A stretch of 64,000 nt of DNA, from NCBI GenBank assembly GCA_963744225.1, contig CAVUSV010000004.1, forward strand, positions 1,860,001 through 1,924,000. Reading direction: 5' to 3'. The notes under the pieces are model-generated. The model had not been told where the DNA came from. It searched no databases and saw only the letters and a list, made by a program, of their open reading frames with translations. This DNA is from Bog-473 sp963744225. Lineage in GTDB: Bacteria > Actinomycetota > Acidimicrobiia > Acidimicrobiales > RAAP-2. A program made the position numbers and the translations under genes. Positions 15,848 to 26,110 of this stretch are shown piece by piece. Every line of letters begins with the position of its first letter. Position 1 is the first letter of the stretch.

Positions 15848-17323
15848 CTACTCGTCGTACCCGCCCGTGAAGAAGCTCGGGTGCGGTCGCGCCGGCGCCG
15901 TGCGGAAGAAGGGGCGCACACGCGTCTCCATGAGCTCCGCGACGACGGGGGCCCATTGGGGGTCGGGCAGCAGGTCGCTGTCCTCGGCCGGGTCCTCTGA
16001 CAGGTCGAAGAGCTGACATGGAGCCACCGCGTCCTCGTCGACGACGAGCTTGTAGCGCTCGGTTTCGAACGCGGCGAAGCCCCAGTTCTCGCTGACCGCG
16101 ACGCTCCGGGGCGCCGCGGCTTCGCCCCGGACAGAGGCGAGCAGCGACTGCCCGTCGCTGTCGGGCAGGTCGGGAGCGCCGGCGATCTCGCGCACGGTGG
16201 TTGGCACGTCGAGCTGTTCTACCAGCGAGTGGACGACACGGGACGGGCACCCCCCGGGTGGTCGGACGATCAACGGGACGCGAACGGCCGGCTCGTAGAG
16301 GACGCACTTGGACATCAGTCCGTGGTTTCCCGCCATCTCCCCGTGGTCGCTCGTGTAGATGATCCACGTGTCGTCCAGGATCCCTTTGCGCTCGAGCGCG
16401 TCCACCATGGCCCCGACCGCGTGGTCGATGACCGAGATGTCGGCGGCATAGGCGCGGCGCATGCCTCGGATGGCATCGTCGGTCATCGTCTCAGAATCGG
16501 ACACCCACAGGAACGAGTTCAGAAGGGCGCTGTAGCGTCCTGCTCCCTCCACGCTTGGTCGCCGGGTCGAGGATGGCATGGAGATGTCGACGTCACGGTA
16601 GTGCTGCACTGCCTCCGCGGGAGCGTCCCAGGGGTCGTGGGGCCCCGGAAAGCCGACGAAGAGGAAGAACGGAGCCTCGCGGTCGTATCGCTCGATCCAG
16701 CTCACGGCTTCGAGTCCGTGCCACGTGTCGACGTAGGCCTCCAGGGGCAGGGGCGTCGGTGTGGCGTCCCACATGGGCACGCATTTCGTCGCGTTCTGCC
16801 CGTCCTCGTTCTCGCCCTGGTAGCTGCGGTCCGCGATGTGTTTCTTGTAGGCGTCGAGCAGGTGTCGCTGCGATAGGAAGTCGGTGTAGCGGCTCGGGAT
16901 CTTGCTGACGAACTTGTCACCGGTCTCGAAGACCTCGGCGAAGCCCAACGCCTCCAGCCGCCCCGCCATATCGTCGATGTGCGACACCGTGAGGTTCTCG
17001 TCGAGGTACAGATGGGCCTTGCCGAGCAGCGACGTGTGGTAGCCGGCCTCCCGGAGCGCCCGGACGTAGGTCGGGCTGTCCTGCGGTATCTCGGCCCAGT
17101 TGGTGAAGACGCCGTGGTCGCGCACATAGCGTTCCGTCATGAAGGACGCCCGGGACGGCATGCACAGGGGGCCTTGGCACGAGACCCGTGAGAAGCGCAC
17201 GCCTGCGGAGGCCAGGGCGTCGAGGGACGGCGTGCTGACGCTGGGGTCTCCCGCGCACCCCATCATGTCGGCCCGGTGCTGGTCGGACATGACGAGCAGG
17301 ATGTTGGGGGCGCTGGTGGTCAC
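15848..17323 (-). CDS. sulfatase (arylsulfatase family)
   Basis: A 491-residue sulfate-ester hydrolase. The formylglycine signature C-x-P-S-R is at C54 (LCMPSRASFMTER); this cysteine must be oxidised by a formylglycine-generating enzyme, which is not in the window. Metal and active-site segments are NILLVMSDQHRADMMG at the N terminus and YTSDHGEMAGNHGLMSK in the C-terminal half. There is no signal peptide from the preferred GTG start at 17323 (AAAGGAAAGGG upstream), so it appears cytosolic. An upstream extension to 17440 in the same frame is low-complexity and unlikely. The substrate is unknown; choline sulfate or phenolic sulfates are possible. Confidence 0.9.
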   Translation of the reverse strand: MTTSAPNILLVMSDQHRADMMGCAGDPSVSTPSLDALASAGVRFSRVSCQGPLCMPSRASFMTERYVRDHGVFTNWAEIPQDSPTYVRALREAGYHTSLLGKAHLYLDENLTVSHIDDMAGRLEALGFAEVFETGDKFVSKIPSRYTDFLSQRHLLDAYKKHIADRSYQGENEDGQNATKCVPMWDATPTPLPLEAYVDTWHGLEAVSWIERYDREAPFFLFVGFPGPHDPWDAPAEAVQHYRDVDISMPSSTRRPSVEGAGRYSALLNSFLWVSDSETMTDDAIRGMRRAYAADISVIDHAVGAMVDALERKGILDDTWIIYTSDHGEMAGNHGLMSKCVLYEPAVRVPLIVRPPGGCPSRVVHSLVEQLDVPTTVREIAGAPDLPDSDGQSLLASVRGEAAAPRSVAVSENWGFAAFETERYKLVVDEDAVAPCQLFDLSEDPAEDSDLLPDPQWAPVVAELMETRVRPFFRTAPARPHPSFFTGGYDE

Positions 17324-17484
17324 TCGAAGCCCTTTCCTTTCGCTCGGGAGCCTGGTTGTCGGCGCCGGCGGATCTTCGCGCGGATCGCCGCAGCGGGCCG
17401 GGTTGGCGTTCCCTCTGGCGGGACCCCGAGTGTGCCCCAACTAACCTATCGCCACCCCCGGACCGCGACCTTGGAGCCCACTGC

Positions 17485-18873
17485 ATGCCGTTTGATCTGA
17501 AGAAGGTGCTGGACGAGCACACGGGCCAGAACTTCACCCTCCATTCCAAGTACATCAATCCCCAGCTGCCCCGGGTGCTGGGCACGATCGAGTTCGATCG
17601 TTTCTACGTCAAGGGCGAGGGCTGCTATCTCATTGACGACAAGGGGAACCGATACCTGGACTTTCTGTCCGGGTTCGGGGTTTTCGCACTGGGACGGGGC
17701 CATCCGGCCATCGTGCAGGCGCTCCACGATGCGCTCGATGCCGATCTCCCCAACCTCGTACAGATGGACTGCTCGGTCCTCTCGGGCATCCTGGCCAAGG
17801 AGCTGGTCGCCCGCTCGCACCCCGGGATCGAACGGGTCGTCTTCACCAACTCCGGCGCGGAGGCGGTCGAGAGCGCCATTAAGTTCGCACGCGCCGCGAC
17901 GAAGAAGACGCGCATCCTCTACTGCGACCATGCCTTCCACGGCCTGACGACCGGGGCGCTCGCCCTCAACGGTGGCCAGGAGTTCCGGAGCGGTTTCGGA
18001 CCCCTGCTCCCTGGGTGCGACATGATCCCGTTCGGCGACGCCGCCGCGCTGGCCCGAGAGCTAAGGCGGGGAGACGTCGCGGCGTTCATTGCCGAGCCGA
18101 TCCAGGGCAAAGGTGTCAATCTGGCGCCCGACGAATTCTGGCCGGAGGCACAGGCGCTCTGCCGAAAGCACAAGGCGCTGATGATCCTCGACGAGATTCA
18201 GGCTGGTCTGGGCCGGTCCGGGACATTCTTCTGTCACGAGCAGTTCGGCATCACACCGGACATCATCACGGTCTCGAAGGCGCTCTCGGGGGGGTACGTG
18301 CCCGTCGGGGCCATGCTGAGCTCTGCCGCAGTCTCCGACAGCGTGTTCAGCTCTATGGACCGGGCCGTCGTCCACTCCTCGACCTTCAGCACCAACCAGC
18401 TGGCCATGGTGGCGGGGCTGGCCACGCTGCAGGCGTTCGACGACGAGGACATCCTCGACCGGGTCCAAAGGACGGGCAAGGCATTCACCAAGGCGCTGCA
18501 ACCCTTGGTCGAGCGGTACGAGTTCCTCCACGAGGTCCGGGGGAGAGGCCTCATGATCGGGCTGGTGTTCGGCGAGCCCTCGTCCCCCAGTCTGCGGCGC
18601 CGTTACCGGATGATCGAGGCATTGCGTTCCGCCTTGTTCTCGCAGATGATGGTTGTCCCGCTCTTTCAACGTCACCGCATCCTCACGCAGGTGGCAGCCG
18701 ACAACATGAACGTGGTCAAGCTCCTCCCACCGCTCATTGCCGGCGACGACGAGGTCGAGCTCTTCACCGACGCGCTCGACGACGTGCTGGCGAGCGCCGA
18801 ACGGGGCTCCAGCCTGATCTTCGAATTCGGCAAGACGATGGCCCGGGGCACGTTGCACCGGAGAGGGCTGTGA
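17485..18873 (+). CDS. class III PLP aminotransferase
   Basis: A 462-residue aminotransferase of fold type I, class III. The PLP lysine is K265 in TVSKALSGGYVPVGA and the pyridine-nitrogen aspartate is D236 in LILDEIQ-type sequence (MILDEIQAGLGRSGTF). The phosphate-binding stretch is FTNSGAEAVESAIK near 120-133 and the aromatic contact is CDHAFHGLT. The stop overlaps the GTG start of the next gene by 4 bases, an HpnA-like epimerase. In hopanoid producers a class III aminotransferase (HpnO) makes aminobacteriohopanetriol, so that role is a possible but unproven reading. Ornithine- or diaminobutyrate-type enzymes are alternatives. Confidence 0.88.
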   Translation: MPFDLKKVLDEHTGQNFTLHSKYINPQLPRVLGTIEFDRFYVKGEGCYLIDDKGNRYLDFLSGFGVFALGRGHPAIVQALHDALDADLPNLVQMDCSVLSGILAKELVARSHPGIERVVFTNSGAEAVESAIKFARAATKKTRILYCDHAFHGLTTGALALNGGQEFRSGFGPLLPGCDMIPFGDAAALARELRRGDVAAFIAEPIQGKGVNLAPDEFWPEAQALCRKHKALMILDEIQAGLGRSGTFFCHEQFGITPDIITVSKALSGGYVPVGAMLSSAAVSDSVFSSMDRAVVHSSTFSTNQLAMVAGLATLQAFDDEDILDRVQRTGKAFTKALQPLVERYEFLHEVRGRGLMIGLVFGEPSSPSLRRRYRMIEALRSALFSQMMVVPLFQRHRILTQVAADNMNVVKLLPPLIAGDDEVELFTDALDDVLASAERGSSLIFEFGKTMARGTLHRRGL

Positions 18874-19922
18874 AGCTCGGGTCGGGCGACAGGGTCCTGG
18901 TCACCGGGGCCAGCGGGTTCATCGGCGCCGCCGTGACGCGCCACCTCGTGGCCAGGGAGCAGGAAGTCATCGCACTCGTCGAGCCCGGGGCCGATGTCGG
19001 GAACCTCGAAGGGCTCGACGTCAAGCAGGTGGTCGGCGACCTCCGGAGCGCCGAAAGCGTGCAGATGGCGATCAGCGGGTGCCGGGCCGCCTTCCATGTG
19101 GCCGCGTTGTACCGGTTCTGGGCCAGCGACCCCAGCGCCTTCTACACGGTCAACGTCGAGGGGACGCGCAACGTCTTGGGGGCAGCAGCGGAAGCCGGAG
19201 TCGAGCGACTGGTGTACACGAGCACCGTCGGCACCCTGGGGCTCGAGCACGTGAAGGGATCCGGATCGGCCGACGAGCGGTCGTTCCCCGACGTCCGGCA
19301 TCTGTACGGTTCGTACAAGCGCTCGAAGTACGTGGCCGAGCACGAGGTGTTGCGCGCCATCGCCCAGGGACTGCCGGCGTCGCTGGTGCTGCCGACCTTC
19401 CCGCTCGGGCCCGGTGACCGCGCACCCACGCCCACTGGCAGGCTCGTTCTCGACTTCCTGAACGGGCGGATGCCGGGATTCGTCGACACCGTGCTGAACG
19501 TGGCGCATGTCGACGACGTGGCGGCAGGCCACGTGTTGGCCCTCGAGAACGGGCGCACGGGATACAGCTACATCCTGGGCGGGGAGAACCTCACGCTGCA
19601 GCAGCTGCTCGGCGAGCTGGCGTCCATCACCGGGCTCCCCGCGCCGCGGATCAAGGTCCCGCGGTCCGTGTCCCTTGCCGTTGCCGCCGTATCGGAGTTG
19701 GTCGAAGGGCGACTCCTGCGCCGGCACCCCTCCGTCCCACTCGAAGCGGCCCGCATGGCGACCTCCCAGATGGCCTTCGACGATGGCCGCGCCCGCCAGG
19801 AGCTGGGCTACGCACCCCGTCCCGCTGCCGTGGCACTCGAGGACTCTGCCCGTTGGTTCGTCGAGACCGGCAAGGTCGGCAACCGCCGGCTCAGCCGGAT
19901 CCACTGGTCCCCCCACAGCTAG
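18870..19922 (+). CDS. NAD-dependent epimerase, HpnA-like
   Basis: A 350-residue extended SDR protein. The dinucleotide motif VTGASGFIGAAV is at 11-22 and the catalytic Y-x3-K is in LYGSYKRSKYVAEHE. The segments AFHVAALYRFWASDPSAFY, VNVEGTRNVL and ILGGENLTLQQLL closely resemble hopanoid-associated sugar epimerases (HpnA), although related dihydroflavonol-reductase-like enzymes share much of this. It starts with GTG inside the stop of the class III aminotransferase, so the two are translationally coupled. No squalene-hopene cyclase is in the window, so the hopanoid link is an inference. Confidence 0.85.
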   Translation: MKLGSGDRVLVTGASGFIGAAVTRHLVAREQEVIALVEPGADVGNLEGLDVKQVVGDLRSAESVQMAISGCRAAFHVAALYRFWASDPSAFYTVNVEGTRNVLGAAAEAGVERLVYTSTVGTLGLEHVKGSGSADERSFPDVRHLYGSYKRSKYVAEHEVLRAIAQGLPASLVLPTFPLGPGDRAPTPTGRLVLDFLNGRMPGFVDTVLNVAHVDDVAAGHVLALENGRTGYSYILGGENLTLQQLLGELASITGLPAPRIKVPRSVSLAVAAVSELVEGRLLRRHPSVPLEAARMATSQMAFDDGRARQELGYAPRPAAVALEDSARWFVETGKVGNRRLSRIHWSPHS

Positions 19923-19989
19923 CCGAGTACAGCTAGCGGCGGGAGCCCCCGGTTTCGGTGCCCGTCGGGCATCGGGCACACTGGTCGCC

Positions 19990-21644
<1,655 letters not shown>

Positions 21645-21669
<25 letters not shown>

Positions 21670-22433
21670 GCGGGCGGCCCCGGGGCGCGACGCCCCGTCC
21701 ACAGTTCGCTCATCTCTTGGTAAGGCGTGACGCACGGGGGCCCGTCGGCCACCCACACCCGCGGCGGGTCGCTGCCGTCGCCCACCCGCACGATGCACGA
21801 CGACCTTGTCCCGAAGCCCTCGAGGTGCACGCAGTTCGCCGCGTTCGGCCGCTCGTCATCCTGGGGGATCCGGTGATCGGCCAGGACGCGGCGGAAGGCG
21901 TCCACCACCGTGTCGCCCCGGGTCGGGGCGCCCAGCATCGTGCGTACGAGGTCGACCTTGCGTGAGGGCGCGCCGAGCGCACGGTTCTCCAGCACGTGAA
22001 TCCCGGGCGGGAGGGCGACGGCGGACGGGGGACCGTCCCCGGTGAACTCGACGAAGAAGAGTGAGGTGCGGTCGCCGACGAGCAACCACGAACCGTTGTA
22101 GTCCTCGGGCCTATACGCGCCGAGGAGACCGTCGACGGCGTGGCGTGCGGTCTCATGGCGGGCCAGGGCCAGCGGCAGTTCACCGCGCGAGCGCTTAGAC
22201 GGGTCCTTGGCGTCTCCGAGGGGCTGGTTCGTGAGACCGGCGCACACCCCGTGCTCGTTCACGGCCAGCCACGTGCCGCCCGAGAGCTCGTCGCGCCCGC
22301 CGATGGTCCGCGGCGGCCCTTCGTCGAGGACCGTGACCGACGTCGACGGGCGCTCGAGGACCTCGTCGCGGTTGGCGCCGACGATTAGCGGCTCTCCTGC
22401 GACGAGCTGCGATGCGACGACAAGCAGGCACAT
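21645..22433 (-). CDS. NRDE-family (TANGO2-like) protein
   Basis: A 262-residue protein of the NRDE/TANGO2 family. The name-giving motif is in LIVGANRDEVLERPS. The protein begins MCLLVVA, where C2 is a candidate N-terminal nucleophile after methionine removal. Other family marks are GGRDELSGGTWLAVNEHGV, VCAGLTNQ and NGSWLLVGDR. The role of bacterial members is unclear; eukaryotic relatives are linked to heme or lipid handling. It is convergent with ettA, overlapping its last 25 bases, and is a single-gene unit. Confidence 0.88.
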
Positions 22434-22527
22434 GGGGGTTCACACCCTACCGAGGACTCCGCCACCGCCGTCGCGCCAGCACTGGTGGATGCACCCGCCG
22501 TGTCGGAGTGCGGGCTACCGTTCGTCC

Positions 22528-23259
22528 ATGCGATCCCGTGCCGCCATCCTGACCGTCGTGCTCGGTCTCGGGGCCCTCGTCCTGTCGCCGGCACTCCCGG
22601 CCGCCGCGAAGAGCTCGCCGAACCTGAAGGCGCTGACGAACAGCATCAACAACGCCAAGCATCTGACCTACCTCGCCCAGTACACGGCGGTGAACAACGG
22701 GCAGAGGACGATCGTGACCATCGCTCAGTCCCCTCCCAAGTCAAACTTCACGACGTCGAGCGGCAGCGTCATCAACAACGGGAAGACGACGTACTACTGC
22801 TCGACCAGCTCGGTGGGGAGCGGTAATTCGGGCAACACCGGCGCGACGTCGAACTCGGGGTCGACGGGATCGTCCTCGCCTCCGGCATCCCAGCAATGTC
22901 TCTCGGTGAACGGCTCCAACCCGCTGCTCGGGCTGGAATCCGTCTTCAGCCCGGCCGTTGCCCTCGGGGCCTTGGCCGAGGCCAAGCAGGGGCTGGTCTC
23001 CCGGCTCCTCGGGATCAAGGTGTCGTCCTCCTCCGCGACCTTCGCCGGGCAGCCCTCGACCTGTGTCACCGTCTCCGTGCGGGGCCATGGTGGCAAGTAC
23101 TGCGTGACGAAGCAGGGGCTGCTGTCGTATTCGGGCACCGCGTCCTCGTCGAACTATTTCGAACTGACGAAGTACTCGTCCAGCCCGCCCGCCAGCCTCT
23201 TCAGCCTCCCGGCGGGAGCGACCACCGCGACGCTGCCCGGGGGAAGCTCCACCCCGTAG
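22528..23259 (+). CDS. secreted protein of unknown function
   Basis: A 243-residue exported protein with a clear signal peptide (MRSRAAILTVVLGLGALVL, then SPALPAAAKSS, cleavage probably after PAAA). The mature part starts with a helical stretch (NLKALTNSINNAKHLTYLAQ) and has a serine-, glycine- and asparagine-rich spacer near residues 90-130. Four cysteines (YYCST, QQCLS, STCVT, KYCVT) could pair as two disulfides outside the cell. I do not recognise the family; it looks like a LppX/LprG-style lipid- or ligand-binding layout, but that is only an impression. The ATG at 22528 begins the signal peptide. Confidence 0.75.
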   Translation: MRSRAAILTVVLGLGALVLSPALPAAAKSSPNLKALTNSINNAKHLTYLAQYTAVNNGQRTIVTIAQSPPKSNFTTSSGSVINNGKTTYYCSTSSVGSGNSGNTGATSNSGSTGSSSPPASQQCLSVNGSNPLLGLESVFSPAVALGALAEAKQGLVSRLLGIKVSSSSATFAGQPSTCVTVSVRGHGGKYCVTKQGLLSYSGTASSSNYFELTKYSSSPPASLFSLPAGATTATLPGGSSTP

Positions 23260-23262
23260 ACA

Positions 23263-23289
23263 ACGGATGACGGATGACGGATGACGGAT
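23263..23289. repeat. short tandem 7-bp repeat at a gene start
   Basis: Nearly four copies of ACGGATG lie between the secreted-protein gene and the methyltransferase, and the methyltransferase ATG (23281) lies in the third copy. Unit changes would shift which ATG is in frame. Confidence 0.8.
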
Positions 23290-23862
23290 CGCTGGCAGAG
23301 TAGCGGCGTCCCCCGTGGCGCGGCGTACGACCGCCGCTTCGAGGACTTGGCCGCGACCGGCAAGGACATGCACGGCGAGGCGGCTCTGGTGGATTCCTAC
23401 GGTCCGGGCTCCGTCCTCGATGCGGGCTGCGGCACCGGCCGGGTCGCCATCGAACTCAGCCGCCGCGGCCATCTCGTCGTCGGCGTCGACGTCGACCCGG
23501 GAATGCTTGAGGCGGCACGAGACAAGGCGCCCGGCCTCGCCTGGGTGCAGGGGGACCTGACCGACCCGGGGCTCGACCTCGGTCGCACCTTCGACGTCGT
23601 GGTCATGGCCGGGAACGTGCTCATCTTCGTCCCCGCCGGCACCGAGGATCGGGTCATTTGCAACGCGGCGCGTTGGCTTGCGCCGAATGGCCGGCTCGTG
23701 ACCGGCTTCTCTCTGCGCCCGGGCGGATTCGGCCCGCATGAGCACGACGCCCTGGCCGCCCGTTTCGGGCTCGTCCTCGAGGACCGCTGGTCGACCTGGG
23801 ACCGACGGCCCTTCGGCGCGGGTGGCGACTACGCCGTATCGGTGCATCGCTCGAACGGCTGA
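23281..23862 (+). CDS. class I SAM-dependent methyltransferase
   Basis: A 193-residue protein with the Rossmann-type methyltransferase core. Motif I is SVLDAGCGTGRVAIELSRRG, followed by the acidic end of strand 2 (VVGVDVDPGMLEAAR) and a motif-IV-like FDVVVMAGNVLIFV. The N terminus (GVPRGAAYDRRFEDLAATGK) resembles a common actinobacterial group of small methyltransferases with unknown substrates. The start ATG 23281 sits in the 7-bp tandem repeat; earlier ATGs in the repeat run into stops. The stop is about 100 bases before the Lrp-type regulator. Confidence 0.88.
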   Translation: MTDRWQSSGVPRGAAYDRRFEDLAATGKDMHGEAALVDSYGPGSVLDAGCGTGRVAIELSRRGHLVVGVDVDPGMLEAARDKAPGLAWVQGDLTDPGLDLGRTFDVVVMAGNVLIFVPAGTEDRVICNAARWLAPNGRLVTGFSLRPGGFGPHEHDALAARFGLVLEDRWSTWDRRPFGAGGDYAVSVHRSNG

Positions 23863-23963
23863 CTCCCCCGGTTCGGGGCCCACGCACGCAACGGAGAAGC
23901 AACACCTGGCCGCTTTGCCGCATCGAACGTGCACGCCGAGCGCCCTTCGTTAGGCTTGCCGGC

Positions 23964-24443
23964 ATGGGAACAGAGGAGCTTGATCCGATCGATCACCACA
24001 TCATCGAACTGCTGTCGCACAATGCCCGCAGGACGATGGCCGACATCGGTGAACAGGTTTCCCTTTCGGCGTCAGCCGTGACCCGGCGCATCGAGCGCTT
24101 GGAGCGAACGGGTGTGATTGCCGGCTACACCGTCGTCGTCGATCACCGGAAGGCCGGACGGCCGATTCAGGCCTTCACCGAGGTGCGTTTCGCCGGTACG
24201 GCCGATCTGCAGGAGATCAAGGAGACGGCGACGCAGCTCTCAGAGGTGCAGGCCGTGTTCACCACGGCGGGCGATCCCGATGCGCTCGTTTGGCTCCAGG
24301 TGCCCGACGTCGAGCGGCTCGGGCAGGTCATTGAGCAGTTGCGCCGCCGAGGCCGCGTCACCGGCACGAAGACCCTCATCGTGCTCGACACGTGGTCGCG
24401 CCACCGGGCCCTCGAGGCGAACGGCCTCCCCGTCCACCCGTAG
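23964..24443 (+). CDS. Lrp/AsnC-family transcriptional regulator
   Basis: A 159-residue regulator with an N-terminal winged helix-turn-helix (LDPIDHHIIELLSHNARRTM, then ADIGEQVSLSASAVTRRIER) and a C-terminal RAM ligand-binding and oligomerisation domain (ITEVRFAG-like FTEVRFAGTADLQEI; VFTTAGDPDALVWLQV). Such proteins usually sense amino acids or related compounds and often control neighbouring genes. It is followed without a gap by the CX5C lipoprotein gene, whose GTG overlaps this stop by one base. The ligand is unknown. Confidence 0.9.
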   Translation: MGTEELDPIDHHIIELLSHNARRTMADIGEQVSLSASAVTRRIERLERTGVIAGYTVVVDHRKAGRPIQAFTEVRFAGTADLQEIKETATQLSEVQAVFTTAGDPDALVWLQVPDVERLGQVIEQLRRRGRVTGTKTLIVLDTWSRHRALEANGLPVHP

Positions 24444-25483
24444 TGCGCCGGGGGGCGGGGCCGTATGGGGCGGCGGTGACCATCGCTGCGCTGTCACTGA
24501 TCATCAGCGGGTGCGGGGCGACGCCGAAGACCTCGGGTGCTGGGACGACCTCGTCGACCGCGCGCACCACGACGCCGACAACGGCGGGCACGGCGGGTCC
24601 GGCGGGTCCGGCGGGTCCGGCGGGCGTATGGTCCAAGGCGATCCGCGTCGCGCCGGGCGCCAACTTGTCGGTCGTTTCGTGCCCCGCCGCCGGCATCTGC
24701 CTCTTCGGATCGGCGACCGGGCAGACCTACCGGTTGGTCTTCGCCAAGGTGGGCGCCCTCGGACCAGCGGTCCCGGCTCCCTCGCCCCAAGGCGCCTCCT
24801 ACCTGTCGTGCGCCGGCGCTGGCTTCTGTGCGGCCGCACCGAACCTGAACCAGGTGGCGCTGATGCATGGGTCTGCCTGGCAACCGCCGGCCACCCTCCC
24901 CGCGGCTCAGGGCATCACGGCCATCGACTGCACGGGGCCCACCTTCTGCATGACCATCGACGGCGAGGGCAATGCCTTCGCCTTCAACGGCAGCAGCTGG
25001 TCGGGCAACCTGGGCGCCTGGGGGGCGGCCAACCAGATCTCGTGTGCCTCGCCTTCCTTCTGTGTCGCCGCCGAGGGTGGTCCCTCGGTGTGGAACGGGC
25101 ACATCTGGACGCAGCCGACCAATACCGACACCCAGGGCCAGCTCAACTCGGTGTCCTGCGCGTCAGCGTCCTTCTGCGTGCTGGTCGACAGCAGCGGCGC
25201 CGTGCTGACCTGGAACGGCCTCGCCTTCTCGGCGCCGGCCTCCATCGCGTCCGAGCCGGCGCTCACGGGGACCAACGCGTCCGGGCTCACCGCCGTCTCG
25301 TGCGCCAGCCCGACGTTCTGCCGCGCCGTCGACTCCATCGGGCGGGTGTTCGGCTGGAACGGGACAGCGTGGAGCCCGGGCACGCTCATCGACAACGGCC
25401 ACGCCCTGAGCAGCATCTCGTGCCCGACCACCACCTACTGCGTGGCGGCGGACCGCTCCGGCAACGCGTTCGTCTCCACGTAG
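24443..25483 (+). CDS. lipoprotein with seven CX5C repeats
   Basis: A 346-residue surface lipoprotein. A hydrophobic stretch ends in the lipobox IISGC, making C24 the acylated residue. A threonine- and serine-rich spacer follows, then a short collagen-like GPAGPAGPAG stretch encoded by three copies of the 9-mer GGCGGGTCC (24592-24618). The body has exactly seven units each with a CX5C pair: CPAAGIC, CAGAGFC, CTGPTFC, CASPSFC, CASASFC, CASPTFC and CPTTTYC, about 45 residues apart, most followed by a WNGxxW-like strand. The unit matches the first half of the 7332 protein. Seven such units suggest a seven-bladed propeller with a disulfide per blade (inference). The GTG at 24443 overlaps the regulator stop. 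Confidence 0.83.
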   Translation: MRRGAGPYGAAVTIAALSLIISGCGATPKTSGAGTTSSTARTTTPTTAGTAGPAGPAGPAGVWSKAIRVAPGANLSVVSCPAAGICLFGSATGQTYRLVFAKVGALGPAVPAPSPQGASYLSCAGAGFCAAAPNLNQVALMHGSAWQPPATLPAAQGITAIDCTGPTFCMTIDGEGNAFAFNGSSWSGNLGAWGAANQISCASPSFCVAAEGGPSVWNGHIWTQPTNTDTQGQLNSVSCASASFCVLVDSSGAVLTWNGLAFSAPASIASEPALTGTNASGLTAVSCASPTFCRAVDSIGRVFGWNGTAWSPGTLIDNGHALSSISCPTTTYCVAADRSGNAFVST

Positions 25484-25507
25484 CGGGGAACGCGCCCCGA
25501 CGGCTAC
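25480..25507. terminator. hairpin between convergent genes
   Basis: GTAGC (25480-25484) pairs with GCTAC (25503-25507) and the inner GGGG (25485-25488) with CCCC (25495-25498), with a four-base bulge. It includes the stop codons of both convergent genes and could act in both directions. Confidence 0.4.
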
Positions 25508-26110
25508 CACGCCGCCAGTGCCGGTGGGTCGCCCCGCCCGATGACCCAGGCCAGCAGGCGCGCCGGGTCCGTCCGCTCGGCCAGCCGCGGCAGCTCCCTC
25601 GGCAGCCAGGCCGCAACCAGCTCGGGCGGGAACGGCACCGCGGCCAGGCCCAGGTCGCCGTGGTGCACCACCACCTCGCGCCAGCGCGACAGCACCGCGT
25701 CGCGTGAGGTCTCCACCACGCCGCGCGCGGTTCGGGACGGAGCGTCCCAGGCCGCGGCGGAGAGCTCCGCCATCGTTCGCTCGACCGCGGCTCGACGTGT
25801 GCTGCACGTCGAGCACCAGCTCGACGGCAGACCGTCCGGCGCCGGCTTCGATCTCCGCTCGCCGCTGTTCGAGACCACCCGGGTACTGGTCACGCTGTTC
25901 ACCGCGTGCCGCACCTTCAAGCCGCCACACCACGCTGTCGGCGTTGCGGGCGATGTGGGTCAGCACGTGACCGACGCTCCAGCCGGGCAGCAGGCTCGGG
26001 GCACGCGCCGCGGTGTCACTCAGGTCGGCGAGGGCGGCGTCGAGTGCCGCGTGGGCCGCCGCGCACCCGCCCACCCATGCCGCGGGCCGTCCGTGACCCT
26101 CGGGGGTCAC
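25504..26110 (-). CDS. mycothiol-dependent maleylpyruvate isomerase-family protein, one frame break
   Basis: A protein of about 200 residues related to the DinB-like, mycothiol-dependent maleylpyruvate isomerase family. The N-terminal part reads LLPGWSVGHVLTHIARNADS, with the family histidine in HVLTH, then EQRDQYPGG. The C-terminal part reads REVVVHHGDLGLAA with its HHxD metal motif and FPPELVAAWLPREL. The two parts are in different frames with the switch near 25800, so the gene appears broken by one base. The GTG start at 26110 overlaps the stop of the PLP lyase by 4 bases, so the two form an operon. Confidence 0.7.
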
